From assembly GCF_024204685.1 (NCBI RefSeq), contig NZ_CP100350.1, positions 620,001-684,000 of the forward strand: DNA of 64,000 nucleotides, read 5' to 3'. Made by a program: the position numbers and the translations under genes. The stretch is from Gilvimarinus sp. DA14 (lineage in GTDB: Bacteria > Pseudomonadota > Gammaproteobacteria > Pseudomonadales > Cellvibrionaceae). The notes under the pieces are model-generated. The model searched no databases. It was not told the origin of the DNA and saw only the letters and a list, made by a program, of their open reading frames with translations. Shown one piece after another: positions 7,897 through 17,815 of this stretch. Position 1 is the stretch's first letter. Each line of letters starts with the position of its first letter.

Positions 7897-9320
7897 AAAC
7901 TGACCTCTTTGTCTTTCGCCTCGGCAAACCGCTCGATAGCTTGCTTGCGGCTGAGCTTTACATCAACCAGAGGCTTCGGGTAGCCCTCTGCGCCCTCGCC
8001 TCGGTGCACACCTTTAGCTTTGACGCCATTAAATTCTGGTAATTGCGAGCAAATGAACTCCGCCTTTGGGTCATAACGTTCAGATTGGGTAATAGGGTTC
8101 ATGATGCGGAAATACGGCGCCGCATCGGTACCGGTTGAGGCACTCCACTGCCAACCACCGTTGTTCGCACAAAAGTCCGCATCAATTAACTGCTGCATAA
8201 AATAGCGTTCTCCCCAGCGCCAATCGATAGCCAGGTTTTTGCAAAGAAACATTGCCACAATCATGCGCAGACGGTTGTGCATCCAACCGGTTGTGTTTAG
8301 CTGCACCATCGCGGCATCAACAATGGGCACGCCAGTTTTTCCTTCACACCAGGCGTTGAAAACACTCTCTTTGTAACTCCAGCTGACCTGATCGGTATAG
8401 GCTTGAAGTGGCTTGTAGCGACATACCTCGGGGAACGCAGCCGCTACATGCATATAAAACTCACGCCAAATAAGCTCGTTGACCCATACGGAGATACCGG
8501 GGGCTGCACTCCAGTGCTCATCGCTGGCAAGGCTGGCAGCCGTTAGGCACTGTTTAGGGCTGAGGCTGCCAACCGCTAAGTAGGGTGAGAGGCCAGAGGT
8601 TCCGGCCATGGCGGGAAAGTCGCGGCGTTCATGATAGGTATGAATATCCTCGGCGCAGAATTTCTTCAGCTGCTTCAGCGCGGCCTGTTCACCCGGAGCC
8701 CAATAATCACTGAGTGGCTCCAGCTCAAGCCCCTTAAAACAATTCTCCAGCGCCGACTCGTCCACATTCCCCTTGCGGTTGCCCTTGGGCGGGGAATAAA
8801 CGTCGAGCCGCATCTCGGCCACCAATTTTTTCCAGGCCTTACTAAACGGTGTAAACACCTTATAGGTATCGCCCTGCTGGGTATGAAGTGCTCCTGGCGG
8901 CACCAGACATCGGTCATGGTAGCGCTTGAAATCGATATCAGCTTTTTCGCAGGCGTGCTTGGTGGCGCGGTCGCGCTGAATCTCATCCAGCGGGTATTCG
9001 GCATTGCAGGTTACCTTGCCGATATTATGCTTTTGGCAGTGGTTCACAATCGCAGTGGGAATGTCTTTCGCTTTAGCGACGCGCAGTAAATCAAGTTTGA
9101 TTCCACTGGCGGCCAGATCGATTTGCAACTCTCGTAGGGTCTCGCGCACAAACCACAACTTTCTCGCCCCCACCGGATGGGAGGTGATAAATTCGTCGCA
9201 CAGTACATAGACTGCCTGCACCTGAGGTTTTGTGGCATCCTCCTGATCTTGCAACGCATAGTGAAGTGCGGGGTTGTCGTGGACACGCAGGTCGTTGCGA
9301 AACCAAACCAGTGAGTGCAT
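7893..9320 (-). CDS. phrB: Deoxyribodipyrimidine photolyase (class I CPD family)
   Basis: This is a 475-residue photolyase that uses FADH- and a light-harvesting antenna to split UV-induced cyclobutane pyrimidine dimers. The N-terminal antenna domain begins with LVWFRNDLRVHDNPAL. The FAD/DNA-binding half contains TSGLSPYLAVGSLSPKQ, WVNELIWREFYMH, the GWMHNRLRMIVAMFLCKNL helix and the closing DAAPYFRIMNPITQSERYDP. It is coupled by one base to the SnoaL-like gene and by four bases to the SDR. Placement with a singlet-oxygen-type promoter fits induction by light or photo-oxidative stress. A cryptochrome role cannot be excluded, but all the usual photolyase motifs are present. Confidence 0.95.
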   Translation of the reverse strand: MHSLVWFRNDLRVHDNPALHYALQDQEDATKPQVQAVYVLCDEFITSHPVGARKLWFVRETLRELQIDLAASGIKLDLLRVAKAKDIPTAIVNHCQKHNIGKVTCNAEYPLDEIQRDRATKHACEKADIDFKRYHDRCLVPPGALHTQQGDTYKVFTPFSKAWKKLVAEMRLDVYSPPKGNRKGNVDESALENCFKGLELEPLSDYWAPGEQAALKQLKKFCAEDIHTYHERRDFPAMAGTSGLSPYLAVGSLSPKQCLTAASLASDEHWSAAPGISVWVNELIWREFYMHVAAAFPEVCRYKPLQAYTDQVSWSYKESVFNAWCEGKTGVPIVDAAMVQLNTTGWMHNRLRMIVAMFLCKNLAIDWRWGERYFMQQLIDADFCANNGGWQWSASTGTDAAPYFRIMNPITQSERYDPKAEFICSQLPEFNGVKAKGVHRGEGAEGYPKPLVDVKLSRKQAIERFAEAKDKEVSL

Positions 9321-9766
9321 CAGTGCTCCAAACGCTGACGAATTTTACGAACAATGGCACCGACTACAGGGACGTGTTCGTAGAGCATATTACCGAGATC
9401 GTAATAGTCGCGATGGCTAAAAATCTCGCGATTAGAATGCTGCAAATAGGAAACGCCCGGCACGCTGATTGACGCACCGGAGCTTAAGCGCGGATGAGAA
9501 AAAGTCATCACCCAAGTGAGACTGCTGTGGAATACATCGCCTTTGGGCTGGGTAACCACCTGCTCGAAGTGAAACTCACAAGCATTCAGACCTTCGGCCA
9601 TAGCAGAAAAGTAAGATTTAAGCGCATCGCGACCGTTAATTTGTGTCACCGGATCGGTGAAAACGACATTGTCATGGTATAGAGAAACGATCTCGCCGAT
9701 GCTCTCGCTGTTAAAGCTCTGATAACTGAGCATAAGGCGGTCGATCAGTGTGTTATCCGCGTTCAT
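9320..9766 (-). CDS. SnoaL/NTF2-like protein, first gene of the photolyase operon
   Basis: This 148-residue protein has the SnoaL-like (NTF2 superfamily) pattern: an N-terminal helix LIDRLMLSYQSFN, then VSLYHDNVVFTDPVTQINGRDALKSYFSAM. The fold forms a cone-shaped pocket used by many small enzymes and binding proteins; the ligand here is unknown. The ATG at 9766 is preferred over an upstream TTG because it has a GGGTAG box at a better distance. It is the promoter-proximal gene, about 30 bases after the predicted start site. NTF2-like genes also open the comparable rpoE-chrR-linked clusters of other gammaproteobacteria. Confidence 0.82.
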   Translation of the reverse strand: MNADNTLIDRLMLSYQSFNSESIGEIVSLYHDNVVFTDPVTQINGRDALKSYFSAMAEGLNACEFHFEQVVTQPKGDVFHSSLTWVMTFSHPRLSSGASISVPGVSYLQHSNREIFSHRDYYDLGNMLYEHVPVVGAIVRKIRQRLEH

Positions 9767-9802
9767 TTGCAACTACCCGATCAATAAATACTACGTAAAA
9801 GG

Positions 9803-9828
9803 TACGCTCAGAAGCCCGGTTCGGATCA
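9803..9828 (-). promoter_or_regulatory. Predicted RpoE-ChrR (ECF11) type promoter
   Basis: On the minus strand there is TGATCC, a 16-base spacer, then CGTA, ending about 36 bases before the ATG of the SnoaL-like gene. This matches the -35 TGATCC and -10 CGTA(A) reported for group IV ECF sigma factors that respond to singlet oxygen (RpoE-ChrR of Rhodobacter). The downstream genes (photolyase, Cfa, COG2907, DUF1365) belong to the known core of that regulon. The -35 begins two bases after the stop codon of the upstream gene. No cognate sigma factor lies in this window. Confidence 0.75.
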
Positions 9829-10779
9829 CTACACATTGCGTAAGCCCAGTTTCTCCGGGTGTGGTGACCAAAAGCTCTGGCGCTGTAAATAGGGGTCGTC
9901 CACTTTCAGCAAATGATGCTTTAGCAGAGTCATAGGCACCACAAGCGGTACATAGCCTAAGCGGTAGTTTTCAATCAAATCGCCCAGCTCGGCTTTTTCA
10001 CTGGTATCCAGTTGATTCTTCAAATAACCGCGCAAGTGCATTAGCGCGTTCGTGTTACCTTTGCGAGTTGCCTTGTGCCCCAGGGCGTACATAAATTCGC
10101 CGATAAAATCATTGCAAATGTCATCAATAGGCCGGCTTTTCAAATTGGCCAATAATCGACCAATGGTTTTATAGCTCTCGGGATGATGAGCCATTACTTG
10201 GTATTTGTAACGCGAGTAAAAATCAATCAGGCCTTTTGCACTGGGTGATGGCTCAACATTAACTCGCCAATCGTAATACGCGTAAACACGAGTAATAAAA
10301 TTTTCTCGCAAGCCGGCATCATTCAAGCGCCCCGCTTCTTCGACGGGCAGTAAGGGTAACTTATCAATAATTTGCTGAGCGTAAAGCCCGCGACCGTCTT
10401 TGTCTTTGGGGTAACCATTGGCGCCATAGCGTTTCATATCATACACACCGCAGCTGGGCGAGTTTTGCATGAAAATGTAGCCGCACAAATGGCTGAGTTC
10501 GCCGGCCATTTTGCGACCATAGTCTGCCAATGGCTCTGTCACATCGATACTGGGGTCGTCATTTTGTTGTACCCGTGTACCTTTATCAGTGGCCACCAGG
10601 CGGATGGGTTTACGCGGGGTACCCAACCCGATTGCCACTTCGGGGCAAACCGGGTAGTACTCGAAGTATTGGCTCAGCTGGTCGGTAATATAACGTGATC
10701 GCTTGTGCCCACCGTCGTAGCGCACTGTTTCGCCAAGCAAACACTGACTGACTCCTACGGGTATTTTTTCTAGCGCCAT
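9829..10779 (-). CDS. DUF523-DUF1722 (YbgA-like) protein
   Basis: This protein fuses an N-terminal DUF523 domain (IPVGVSQCLLGETVRYDGGH, CPEVAIGLGTPRKPIRLV) to a C-terminal DUF1722/YbgA domain (residues about 165-316, with LIDFYSRYKYQVMAHHP and HLRGYLKNQL). I start it at the ATG at 10779 (316 residues) because GGAG lies nine bases upstream and this fits the family N-terminus; an ATG at 10857 (342 residues) is possible but has no good ribosome binding site. YbgA is next to photolyase in Escherichia coli too, and the fused form occurs in light-induced gene sets of pseudomonads. The conserved cysteines suggest metal or Fe-S binding, but no function is proven. Confidence 0.87.
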   Translation of the reverse strand: MALEKIPVGVSQCLLGETVRYDGGHKRSRYITDQLSQYFEYYPVCPEVAIGLGTPRKPIRLVATDKGTRVQQNDDPSIDVTEPLADYGRKMAGELSHLCGYIFMQNSPSCGVYDMKRYGANGYPKDKDGRGLYAQQIIDKLPLLPVEEAGRLNDAGLRENFITRVYAYYDWRVNVEPSPSAKGLIDFYSRYKYQVMAHHPESYKTIGRLLANLKSRPIDDICNDFIGEFMYALGHKATRKGNTNALMHLRGYLKNQLDTSEKAELGDLIENYRLGYVPLVVPMTLLKHHLLKVDDPYLQRQSFWSPHPEKLGLRNV

Positions 10780-10880
10780 ACTTAACTGCTCCACTGCCGG
10801 CTGCGAATATTTATCGTCAAGCAAACCCCTGACTCTGGCAAGGTTATTCGCTGTCATCGAAAGTATAGATCACCGGACTA

Positions 10881-10913
10881 AAACGAAAACAGCCAGCGCT
10901 GAGGCTGGCTGTT
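10881..10913 (-). terminator. Rho-independent terminator after cysB
   Basis: A perfect ten-base stem (AACAGCCAGC with GCTGGCTGTT) and a six-base loop are followed on the minus strand by TTTTCGTTTT. It lies 22 bases after the cysB stop and separates cysB from the YbgA-like gene. Confidence 0.85.
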
Positions 10914-10934
10914 GGAGGGAGCGAGGAGAGCTTG

Positions 10935-11939
<1,005 letters not shown>

Positions 11940-12020
11940 TTATAAAAATATAGTTGATTATTCAGAGCAAGAATAGCCGAATTTCATATATCCACCAAAT
12001 TAGTGGGATAAGAATCACTT

Positions 12021-12947
12021 TTAACCAGATTTTGGCTTGAATTCGGGTGAGTTCGCCACCCCGTGAGGGACGTGCCCGCTGGCCACATGCTCACTCGCCG
12101 ATTCGATATGCGCCTCCTGGTCGTCAAAAAACACATCCGCGCCATAGGCTTTTAAGAAGGCACCTTTGGGTAAGCCACCCAAAAACAGCGATTCGTCAAT
12201 ACGAATTTTCCAGGCCCGCAGGGTGCGAATGACTCGCTCGTGGGCAGGCGCCGAGCGCGCCGTAACCAGTGCGGTGCGTATAGGGCAGTTATCGGCATCG
12301 CCAAACTCAGCCTGCAACTTGTGCAGCGCATCCAGAAAAGGCTTGAATGGGCCTCCGGGCAAGGGGGTTTTGGCCGCCGCCTTCTCACTTTCGGTAAACG
12401 CTGTGAGCCCCTGGCGCTTAAAAATCTTCTCCGCTTCATCGGAAAACAGCACCGCGTCGCCGTCAAAGGCAAAACGCAGCTCGTTGTCATTATAGTTACG
12501 GGTTTTGGGCGCAACCAAGGTGGCGGCCGCTATTCCATGGTCCAGCGCATCGCGAACATCGGACGCTTCGGTGGATAAAAATAAATGACAACCAAACGCA
12601 CTGGCATAGCGATACGGGCTTTGGCCACCGCAAAAAGCCGCGCGGGTGATGTTCAGCTGGTAATGCTCGATGGAGTTAAACACCCTGAGGCCTGTGTCGG
12701 CGCTGTTGCGCGACAACAGAATGATTTCAACCCGCGGATCGCCCTGCTGCGAATCGTTCAGGCTCAGCAGTTTTTTGACCATCGGGAAGGCATCGCCGGG
12801 CTCCAGGGGTTCTTCCTCGTGCTCAATTTGATATTGGGCGTAGGCCTCAAGCCCCTTTTCGGTAAACACTCGATGGCTGTCGTCCAGATTGAACAGTGCC
12901 CGCGACGAAATAGCGATTACCAACTTGTCTCCAAATCCGCTTGCCAT
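12021..12947 (-). CDS. Cytosolic 5'-nucleotidase (NT5C1-like)
   Basis: This 308-residue protein matches the 5'-nucleotidase family PF06189 (cytosolic type 1), which dephosphorylates nucleoside monophosphates. Typical features are LVIAISSRALFNL at the N-terminus, IILLSRNSADTGLRVFNSI, the acidic FDGDAVLFSDEAE block (residues about 158-170) and the late FLGGLPKGAFLKAYGADVFFDDQ. It begins nine bases after pepN on the same strand and is probably the last gene of the nadK-pepN series. Substrate preference (AMP, dUMP or others) cannot be read from sequence. Confidence 0.88.
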   Translation of the reverse strand: MASGFGDKLVIAISSRALFNLDDSHRVFTEKGLEAYAQYQIEHEEEPLEPGDAFPMVKKLLSLNDSQQGDPRVEIILLSRNSADTGLRVFNSIEHYQLNITRAAFCGGQSPYRYASAFGCHLFLSTEASDVRDALDHGIAAATLVAPKTRNYNDNELRFAFDGDAVLFSDEAEKIFKRQGLTAFTESEKAAAKTPLPGGPFKPFLDALHKLQAEFGDADNCPIRTALVTARSAPAHERVIRTLRAWKIRIDESLFLGGLPKGAFLKAYGADVFFDDQEAHIESASEHVASGHVPHGVANSPEFKPKSG

Positions 12948-12956
12948 AATTAGTCC

Positions 12957-15644
12957 TCAGAGGCTCTTGGTGGCAATTTCGTTGCAGTCAGGCGAGAGAC
13001 CTGGCGCGCTTTTTATGCGGCTCAACTCATCGCGCATGGCCTGCCCTCTCGTTGCGTCGAATCGACGCCAGCGAGTTAAGGGCGTCATAAGCCGTGCAGC
13101 AATTTGTGGGTTTTTCTTGTCCAGCGCAATAATCTGATCGGCTAAAAACCGATAGCCGGCGGCCGGGTCCTGGTCGGTGCCGCCATGAAAATTAACCGGA
13201 TTGGCGTTACTGAACACGCCGATTACCGAGCGAATCTTGTTCGGGTTGGTGCCATCATAGGCCGGATGGTTGAGCAGCGCCTGCACCCGTGCCAGGCCAC
13301 CCGGGCTGGCGTTACGTGCCTGCAGCGCCAACCAACTGTTAATGACCAAGGGCTCGTGCTGCCATTTTTGATAAAAGGCTTCCAGCTGCCGTTCGGCGAG
13401 TATTTTTACCCCGCTGGCATCGCAGTTGACGAGCGCGGTCAAGGCTGCAAGCTCATCGGTCATATTATTGGCCTGCTCTAACTGCTTCAGGCAAATATCC
13501 AGAACCTCTTGATTGGGATTAATCATCAGATAATCCAAGGCCGTGTTGCGAATCAGGCGCGCAGCGATATCTGCAGCCACCGGCCGGTAATCAAGGCTAG
13601 GGTCGAACGATTGCGCCCGCTGTAAAAGCTCTGCTTGTAAGTTATCGGCCACGAAAGCGGCTAAAAATCGCCTGGCAGCGTGAATCGCTAGCGGGTCGAC
13701 CACCTGTTGCTGCTCGGCAATATAACCCTCACTGGGCAGGGTCAGCATATAGCCGAGCATCGCCTGGTCGAGCCCAGACTCTTGCAGCAATTCGCGATAA
13801 ACCTGCAGCAGCCTTGTATCTGGAGAAAAGTCTTGCAGGTCGCCGCAGTGGTAGGCCTTAAGTGCATCTTCAATCACTGCCAGCGCCAGCTTTTGGCTGG
13901 CCTCGTAACGATTAAAGCCGTCGCTGTCATGCAGCGCCAACTTGACCAAATCGTCGCGACTGTACTGATAATTCAGCTTTACCGGCGCAGAAAAACCGCG
14001 CAATAGCGAGGGTACCGGTTTCTCGGGTAGGTCGGTAAAGACAAATTGCTGCTCGGCCTGGGTCAGCTCCAATACCCGATGGGTATTGTCAGCGGGCAAG
14101 TCCTCAGGTGTTTCATCTTTCAGCTTTAACGCCAGTTCGCCGGCATCGCCCAGCAAGCCCATCGCAATCGGAATATGAAACGGCTGTTTATCACTGCACT
14201 CCGGCGTGGGCGGAGTGTACTGGGAAATGCTCAGGGTGTATTCACGGGTATTCTCATCGTAACTATCGCTTACGCTAAGCTCGGGTGTACCCGCCTGGTT
14301 GTACCAGTTTTGGAACAGACTGAAATCGCGACCCGAGACATCGGCCAGCGCCTGCACGAAGTCCTCGGTTGTGACCGCCTGCCCGTCGTGGCGCTCGAAG
14401 TATAAATCGGTACCTTTGCGGAACAGCGCCGGGCCCAGCAAATTGGCCAGCATGCGCACCACTTCGCAGCCTTTTTCATACACGGTTAAGGTGTAAAAAT
14501 TGGAGATCTCCATGTAGCTTGCGGGGCGAATGGGGTGCGCCATGGGGCCGGCATCTTCGGCGAACTGGTGCGTACGCAAAATAGCAACGTCCTCAACCCT
14601 TTTTACCGTGGGTGAGCCCATGTCCGCCGAGAACTCAGCGTCGCGGTAAACCGTGAACCCTTCTTTCAGGCTCAACTGAAACCAATCCCGGCAGGTGACG
14701 CGGTTGCCGGACCAGTTGTGAAAATATTCGTGCGCTACGACCCCTTCTACTCGTTGAAAGCCAGCGTCTGTGGTGGTTTCACGTTTGGCCAGTACGCAAG
14801 AGGTGTTAAAGATATTCAACCCCTTGTTTTCCATGGCGCCCATATTGAAGTCGTCCACCGCGACAATCATAAAAATATCCAGATCATACTCGCGGCCATA
14901 AACCTCTTCGTCCCAGCGCATGGCGTTTTTCAGCGAGGTCATGGCGTGATCGCACTTATCCAGATCTTTTGCTTCAACGTAGATTTTAAGCTCTACAGCA
15001 CGGCCACTGGCGGTGGTAAAAGTATCTTCCACGGCACTTAAATTACCCGCAACCAGAGCAAATAGGTAACAAGGTTTTTTATGCGGATCGTGCCACAGCG
15101 CAAAGTGTCGTCCGCCCTCTAGTTCGCCGCTGTCGAGAAGGTTGCCGTTGGAGAGCAGCACCGGGCACTCGGTTTTGTCGGCACTGATACGAGTGGTGAA
15201 ATCACTCATTACATCGGGCCGATCCAGATAATAGGTGATCTTGCGAAACCCCTCGGCCTCGCATTGGGTGCAGTAAATGGTGCGGGAGCGATAAAGCCCT
15301 TCTAATGACGAATTTTGCTCGGGACAAATACGCACCCGTGTTTGCAGCTGAAAGCGCGCCTCTGGATTCAGTAAGACCAGCCCGCCCTCTTCCACACGAT
15401 ACTGCGACGGATCGAGCGGCACGCCATCGACGGCGATATCGAGCAGCTCGAGCTGCTCGCCCGCCAACGCCAGCTCAGCGACCGCTGTGGTACCTGCGCG
15501 CACTAAATCGAGCTCTGCCTTTACAAAGGTTTCGCCCCGAAAGATTTCCACATCGAGATAGGTTTTTTCGATCTCGTAGGCCGGCGGTTGGTAATCTTTT
15601 AAATACACCGTACCGGGTTGCTGCAAAGATTCAGACATATTCAT
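12957..15644 (-). CDS. pepN: Aminopeptidase N (M1 family)
   Basis: This 895-residue zinc aminopeptidase removes N-terminal residues from peptides in the cytoplasm. The M1 exopeptidase motif GAMENKGLNIF (near residue 270) and zinc site HEYFHNWSGNRVTCRDWFQL followed by KEGFTVYRD are complete, and the length matches Escherichia coli PepN (about 870) with the DUF3458 C-terminal region. The ATG is preceded by GAGG eight bases upstream. It lies 11 bases after the yeaC-like gene and nine before the 5'-nucleotidase gene, so it is within an operon. Confidence 0.97.
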   Translation of the reverse strand: MNMSESLQQPGTVYLKDYQPPAYEIEKTYLDVEIFRGETFVKAELDLVRAGTTAVAELALAGEQLELLDIAVDGVPLDPSQYRVEEGGLVLLNPEARFQLQTRVRICPEQNSSLEGLYRSRTIYCTQCEAEGFRKITYYLDRPDVMSDFTTRISADKTECPVLLSNGNLLDSGELEGGRHFALWHDPHKKPCYLFALVAGNLSAVEDTFTTASGRAVELKIYVEAKDLDKCDHAMTSLKNAMRWDEEVYGREYDLDIFMIVAVDDFNMGAMENKGLNIFNTSCVLAKRETTTDAGFQRVEGVVAHEYFHNWSGNRVTCRDWFQLSLKEGFTVYRDAEFSADMGSPTVKRVEDVAILRTHQFAEDAGPMAHPIRPASYMEISNFYTLTVYEKGCEVVRMLANLLGPALFRKGTDLYFERHDGQAVTTEDFVQALADVSGRDFSLFQNWYNQAGTPELSVSDSYDENTREYTLSISQYTPPTPECSDKQPFHIPIAMGLLGDAGELALKLKDETPEDLPADNTHRVLELTQAEQQFVFTDLPEKPVPSLLRGFSAPVKLNYQYSRDDLVKLALHDSDGFNRYEASQKLALAVIEDALKAYHCGDLQDFSPDTRLLQVYRELLQESGLDQAMLGYMLTLPSEGYIAEQQQVVDPLAIHAARRFLAAFVADNLQAELLQRAQSFDPSLDYRPVAADIAARLIRNTALDYLMINPNQEVLDICLKQLEQANNMTDELAALTALVNCDASGVKILAERQLEAFYQKWQHEPLVINSWLALQARNASPGGLARVQALLNHPAYDGTNPNKIRSVIGVFSNANPVNFHGGTDQDPAAGYRFLADQIIALDKKNPQIAARLMTPLTRWRRFDATRGQAMRDELSRIKSAPGLSPDCNEIATKSL

Positions 15645-15654
15645 TGCGGTTACC

Positions 15655-15918
15655 TCACTGCCACTTCAGTGGCGTTTCAATATCTGAGTCATCGTCGGAG
15701 CTGCCACAATGACTGTGGGGCTGGGGTGGGATATAACCCGTGTGCTGCTCGGCCGGCAGGTGCTGATGCTCGTAGGCAATTACCGCCTGCATGCAAAGCT
15801 CTCGCTGCTCGCTCGTCAGTACGCGGCCGTCGGGCCATTTACCCAGCTCTACCGCTCGCTTCATGTTGGCGTATATTTCCGGCGTCAGACTCGCCAACAG
15901 TTGATTAAAATCACTCAT
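15655..15918 (-). CDS. YeaC-like DUF1315 protein
   Basis: This 87-residue protein contains the DUF1315 block ASLTPEIYANMKRAVELGKW followed by PDGRVLTSEQRELCMQAVIAY, matching E. coli YeaC. The C-terminal 25 residues are His, Pro and Asp rich and specific to this branch. Function is unknown. It overlaps the rhomboid protease stop by four bases (ATGA) and is 11 bases before pepN, so it is co-transcribed with both. Confidence 0.88.
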   Translation of the reverse strand: MSDFNQLLASLTPEIYANMKRAVELGKWPDGRVLTSEQRELCMQAVIAYEHQHLPAEQHTGYIPPQPHSHCGSSDDDSDIETPLKWQ

Positions 15919-16805
15919 AATACATTCTCAGTTTTACCGGCAAGCCCAAGTTTGCCCAACGCAAATACAGCGCCGCTGATCAAACCACCGAGGTGAGCAC
16001 CATTGGCCACCCCGCCGGCCATAAAAAAATCCACCACGCCGAGCATACAAATACCCAGCCAGGCGAGCATAAAAATCAGAATACCTTTGGGCACGGCCAG
16101 CAGGGGCTCGGGCTTCAACCATTGGCATATACCGATATAGCCGACCATGGCATAAATTACGCCCGACATACCACCAAAAAGGCTTTGCGGTCCGGGCCAG
16201 AAATACTGCGCAAGATTACTGGCAACACCGGTTATCACAAAAAATACAACATAGAGGCCAGGCCCCATGCTCCATTCCAGCCGGCGCCCCAGCTCCCAGG
16301 TCCACAGTGCATTGAATACAATGTGAAATATTGAAAAATGCAGCAATGCCGGACTCAACAGGCGCCAGAACTGCTGGCTTTGGATTGTATCCTGCAGAGA
16401 ACCCAGTATTAGCCCCTGCTGGGTCGGAATCACCGGTACAAAGGTGAGTTGCGCGACAAAGGCGCGCAGTGGCGCGAATTCAACACAGGCAAAGCCAAAG
16501 ATACTGGCGAGAATCAATGCCACCGTAACGGGAGCGCGCACTAGGCTTTGCCAAAACTCCTGCCGCTCGGGGGGCGTCTGTGCCACCGATGCTGAGTCAG
16601 AACTTGGTTTGGACGGAACCCGCCCCTCCTCCCAGGCCTGGATAAATTCACTCACAGGCTCCACCAGCTCTGCTTGCGGTACTTGCAAAACTTGCGCGCC
16701 AGACAATTCGACAATTCGGTGAGGAATTCCCCGCTCGGCCAAAGCCGCATTCAGGGGGGCTAAATCATGCTGCAGGGAAAACTGCTTGACGTTACTCCAG
16801 GACAC
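15915..16805 (-). CDS. Rhomboid intramembrane serine protease (GlpG-like)
   Basis: This 296-residue membrane protease has a soluble N-terminal region of about 95 residues and six hydrophobic segments. The catalytic serine lies in GGMSGVIYA and the catalytic histidine in NGAHLGGL; LLHFSIFHIVFNALWTWELG is the usual second transmembrane segment. Rhomboids cut helix-breaking transmembrane segments of membrane proteins. The start is GTG with GGAG five bases upstream. It overlaps yeaC by four bases and follows the metallophosphatase gene by 44 bases. The natural substrate is unknown. Confidence 0.93.
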   Translation of the reverse strand: MSWSNVKQFSLQHDLAPLNAALAERGIPHRIVELSGAQVLQVPQAELVEPVSEFIQAWEEGRVPSKPSSDSASVAQTPPERQEFWQSLVRAPVTVALILASIFGFACVEFAPLRAFVAQLTFVPVIPTQQGLILGSLQDTIQSQQFWRLLSPALLHFSIFHIVFNALWTWELGRRLEWSMGPGLYVVFFVITGVASNLAQYFWPGPQSLFGGMSGVIYAMVGYIGICQWLKPEPLLAVPKGILIFMLAWLGICMLGVVDFFMAGGVANGAHLGGLISGAVFALGKLGLAGKTENVL

Positions 16806-16849
16806 TCAGGCTCCAGCATCAATAATCTATACATCCAGGGCTTGGCGCC

Positions 16850-17815
16850 CTAGGGATCGACATACACCCAGACAAAGTTATCTGGACTAAGGCGTGGCTT
16901 GCCGTCGTGACGGTAGGCGACCAACCGGCCAAACCTCACGGCGCCGTAATCCAGACAAGCGATATTGGGGGCGACTGGAGAGGGCTTGCCACTCAGCCAA
17001 TAGTGCCCCAAAAACAGCGGCGGCTGGCGGCTATCATACACCACCAATCGCGGGTTTAGGGCCGGATCGAGCGGCAAGCTGCCAAGATCGGGGGGAAGCG
17101 GATCGGGCTGAAACGCCAAGTCGGCATAAGACTCAGGCACAGGAGGCCAGAATCGTGCACGAAAACTGGTCCGCTGACAGCCATCGGCTGACAGCATGCT
17201 CGCTTGATTAGGCAGCGGCAGATCGATTCCGGAGGTGAGGCGCTTGATAGCCCGCGCCTCATCACTGCCGGGATCAGCCAGGGCCCGCCACTGATCGGTG
17301 GAAATCCAATCGCTATCACGCTTCTCAATAATCTGTGCATCCCAGCAGGCGTGTACCACCCGCATATGCTCATTCGCCAAATATAGCGGTAGCCGCGATA
17401 TCCATTGCAAATGATCGCGCCAGTCGTCGCTGTGGTTGGCAAACTGCTCCAGGGTTTCAGCCACAATGGCGGTGTTGCGAGGCGTGTGGGGCCGCAGATA
17501 ATTGCCGGGGGCCGTCGGATGCGCAGTGCAATAACAGTAGGCATGCACCTCGTGATTGCCCAGGATCAGGTAGGCAGCCCCCGCTTCTACCATGTCCCGC
17601 ACCAGCGCCAGGGCTTCGCGGATACGAGGGCCGCGATCGACGATATCGCCGACGAAAACGACTTTGCGGCTTCGGTGGCGGTAGACACCCTGCTGCTTGC
17701 TGTAGCCCAACTTTATTAACAAGCGCTCGAGCGTTAGCGCACAGCCGTGAATATCGCCAATGATATCAACCCTGGCGGCATCATGATCGAGGTTGTACAA
17801 CACCTGTTGAGTCAT
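16850..17815 (-). CDS. Calcineurin-type metallophosphoesterase
   Basis: This 321-residue protein has the full metallophosphoesterase motif set: DIHG near residue 21, GDIVDRGP near 56, GNHE near 86, then the histidines in RVVHACWD and FLGHYW. It resembles bacterial PrpE/PphA-type serine/threonine phosphatases and diadenosine tetraphosphatases, and the sequence alone does not decide between them. It overlaps nadK by four bases (ATGA), so it is coupled to NAD kinase; whether this reflects a role in nucleotide metabolism is inference. Confidence 0.87.
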   Translation of the reverse strand: MTQQVLYNLDHDAARVDIIGDIHGCALTLERLLIKLGYSKQQGVYRHRSRKVVFVGDIVDRGPRIREALALVRDMVEAGAAYLILGNHEVHAYCYCTAHPTAPGNYLRPHTPRNTAIVAETLEQFANHSDDWRDHLQWISRLPLYLANEHMRVVHACWDAQIIEKRDSDWISTDQWRALADPGSDEARAIKRLTSGIDLPLPNQASMLSADGCQRTSFRARFWPPVPESYADLAFQPDPLPPDLGSLPLDPALNPRLVVYDSRQPPLFLGHYWLSGKPSPVAPNIACLDYGAVRFGRLVAYRHDGKPRLSPDNFVWVYVDP

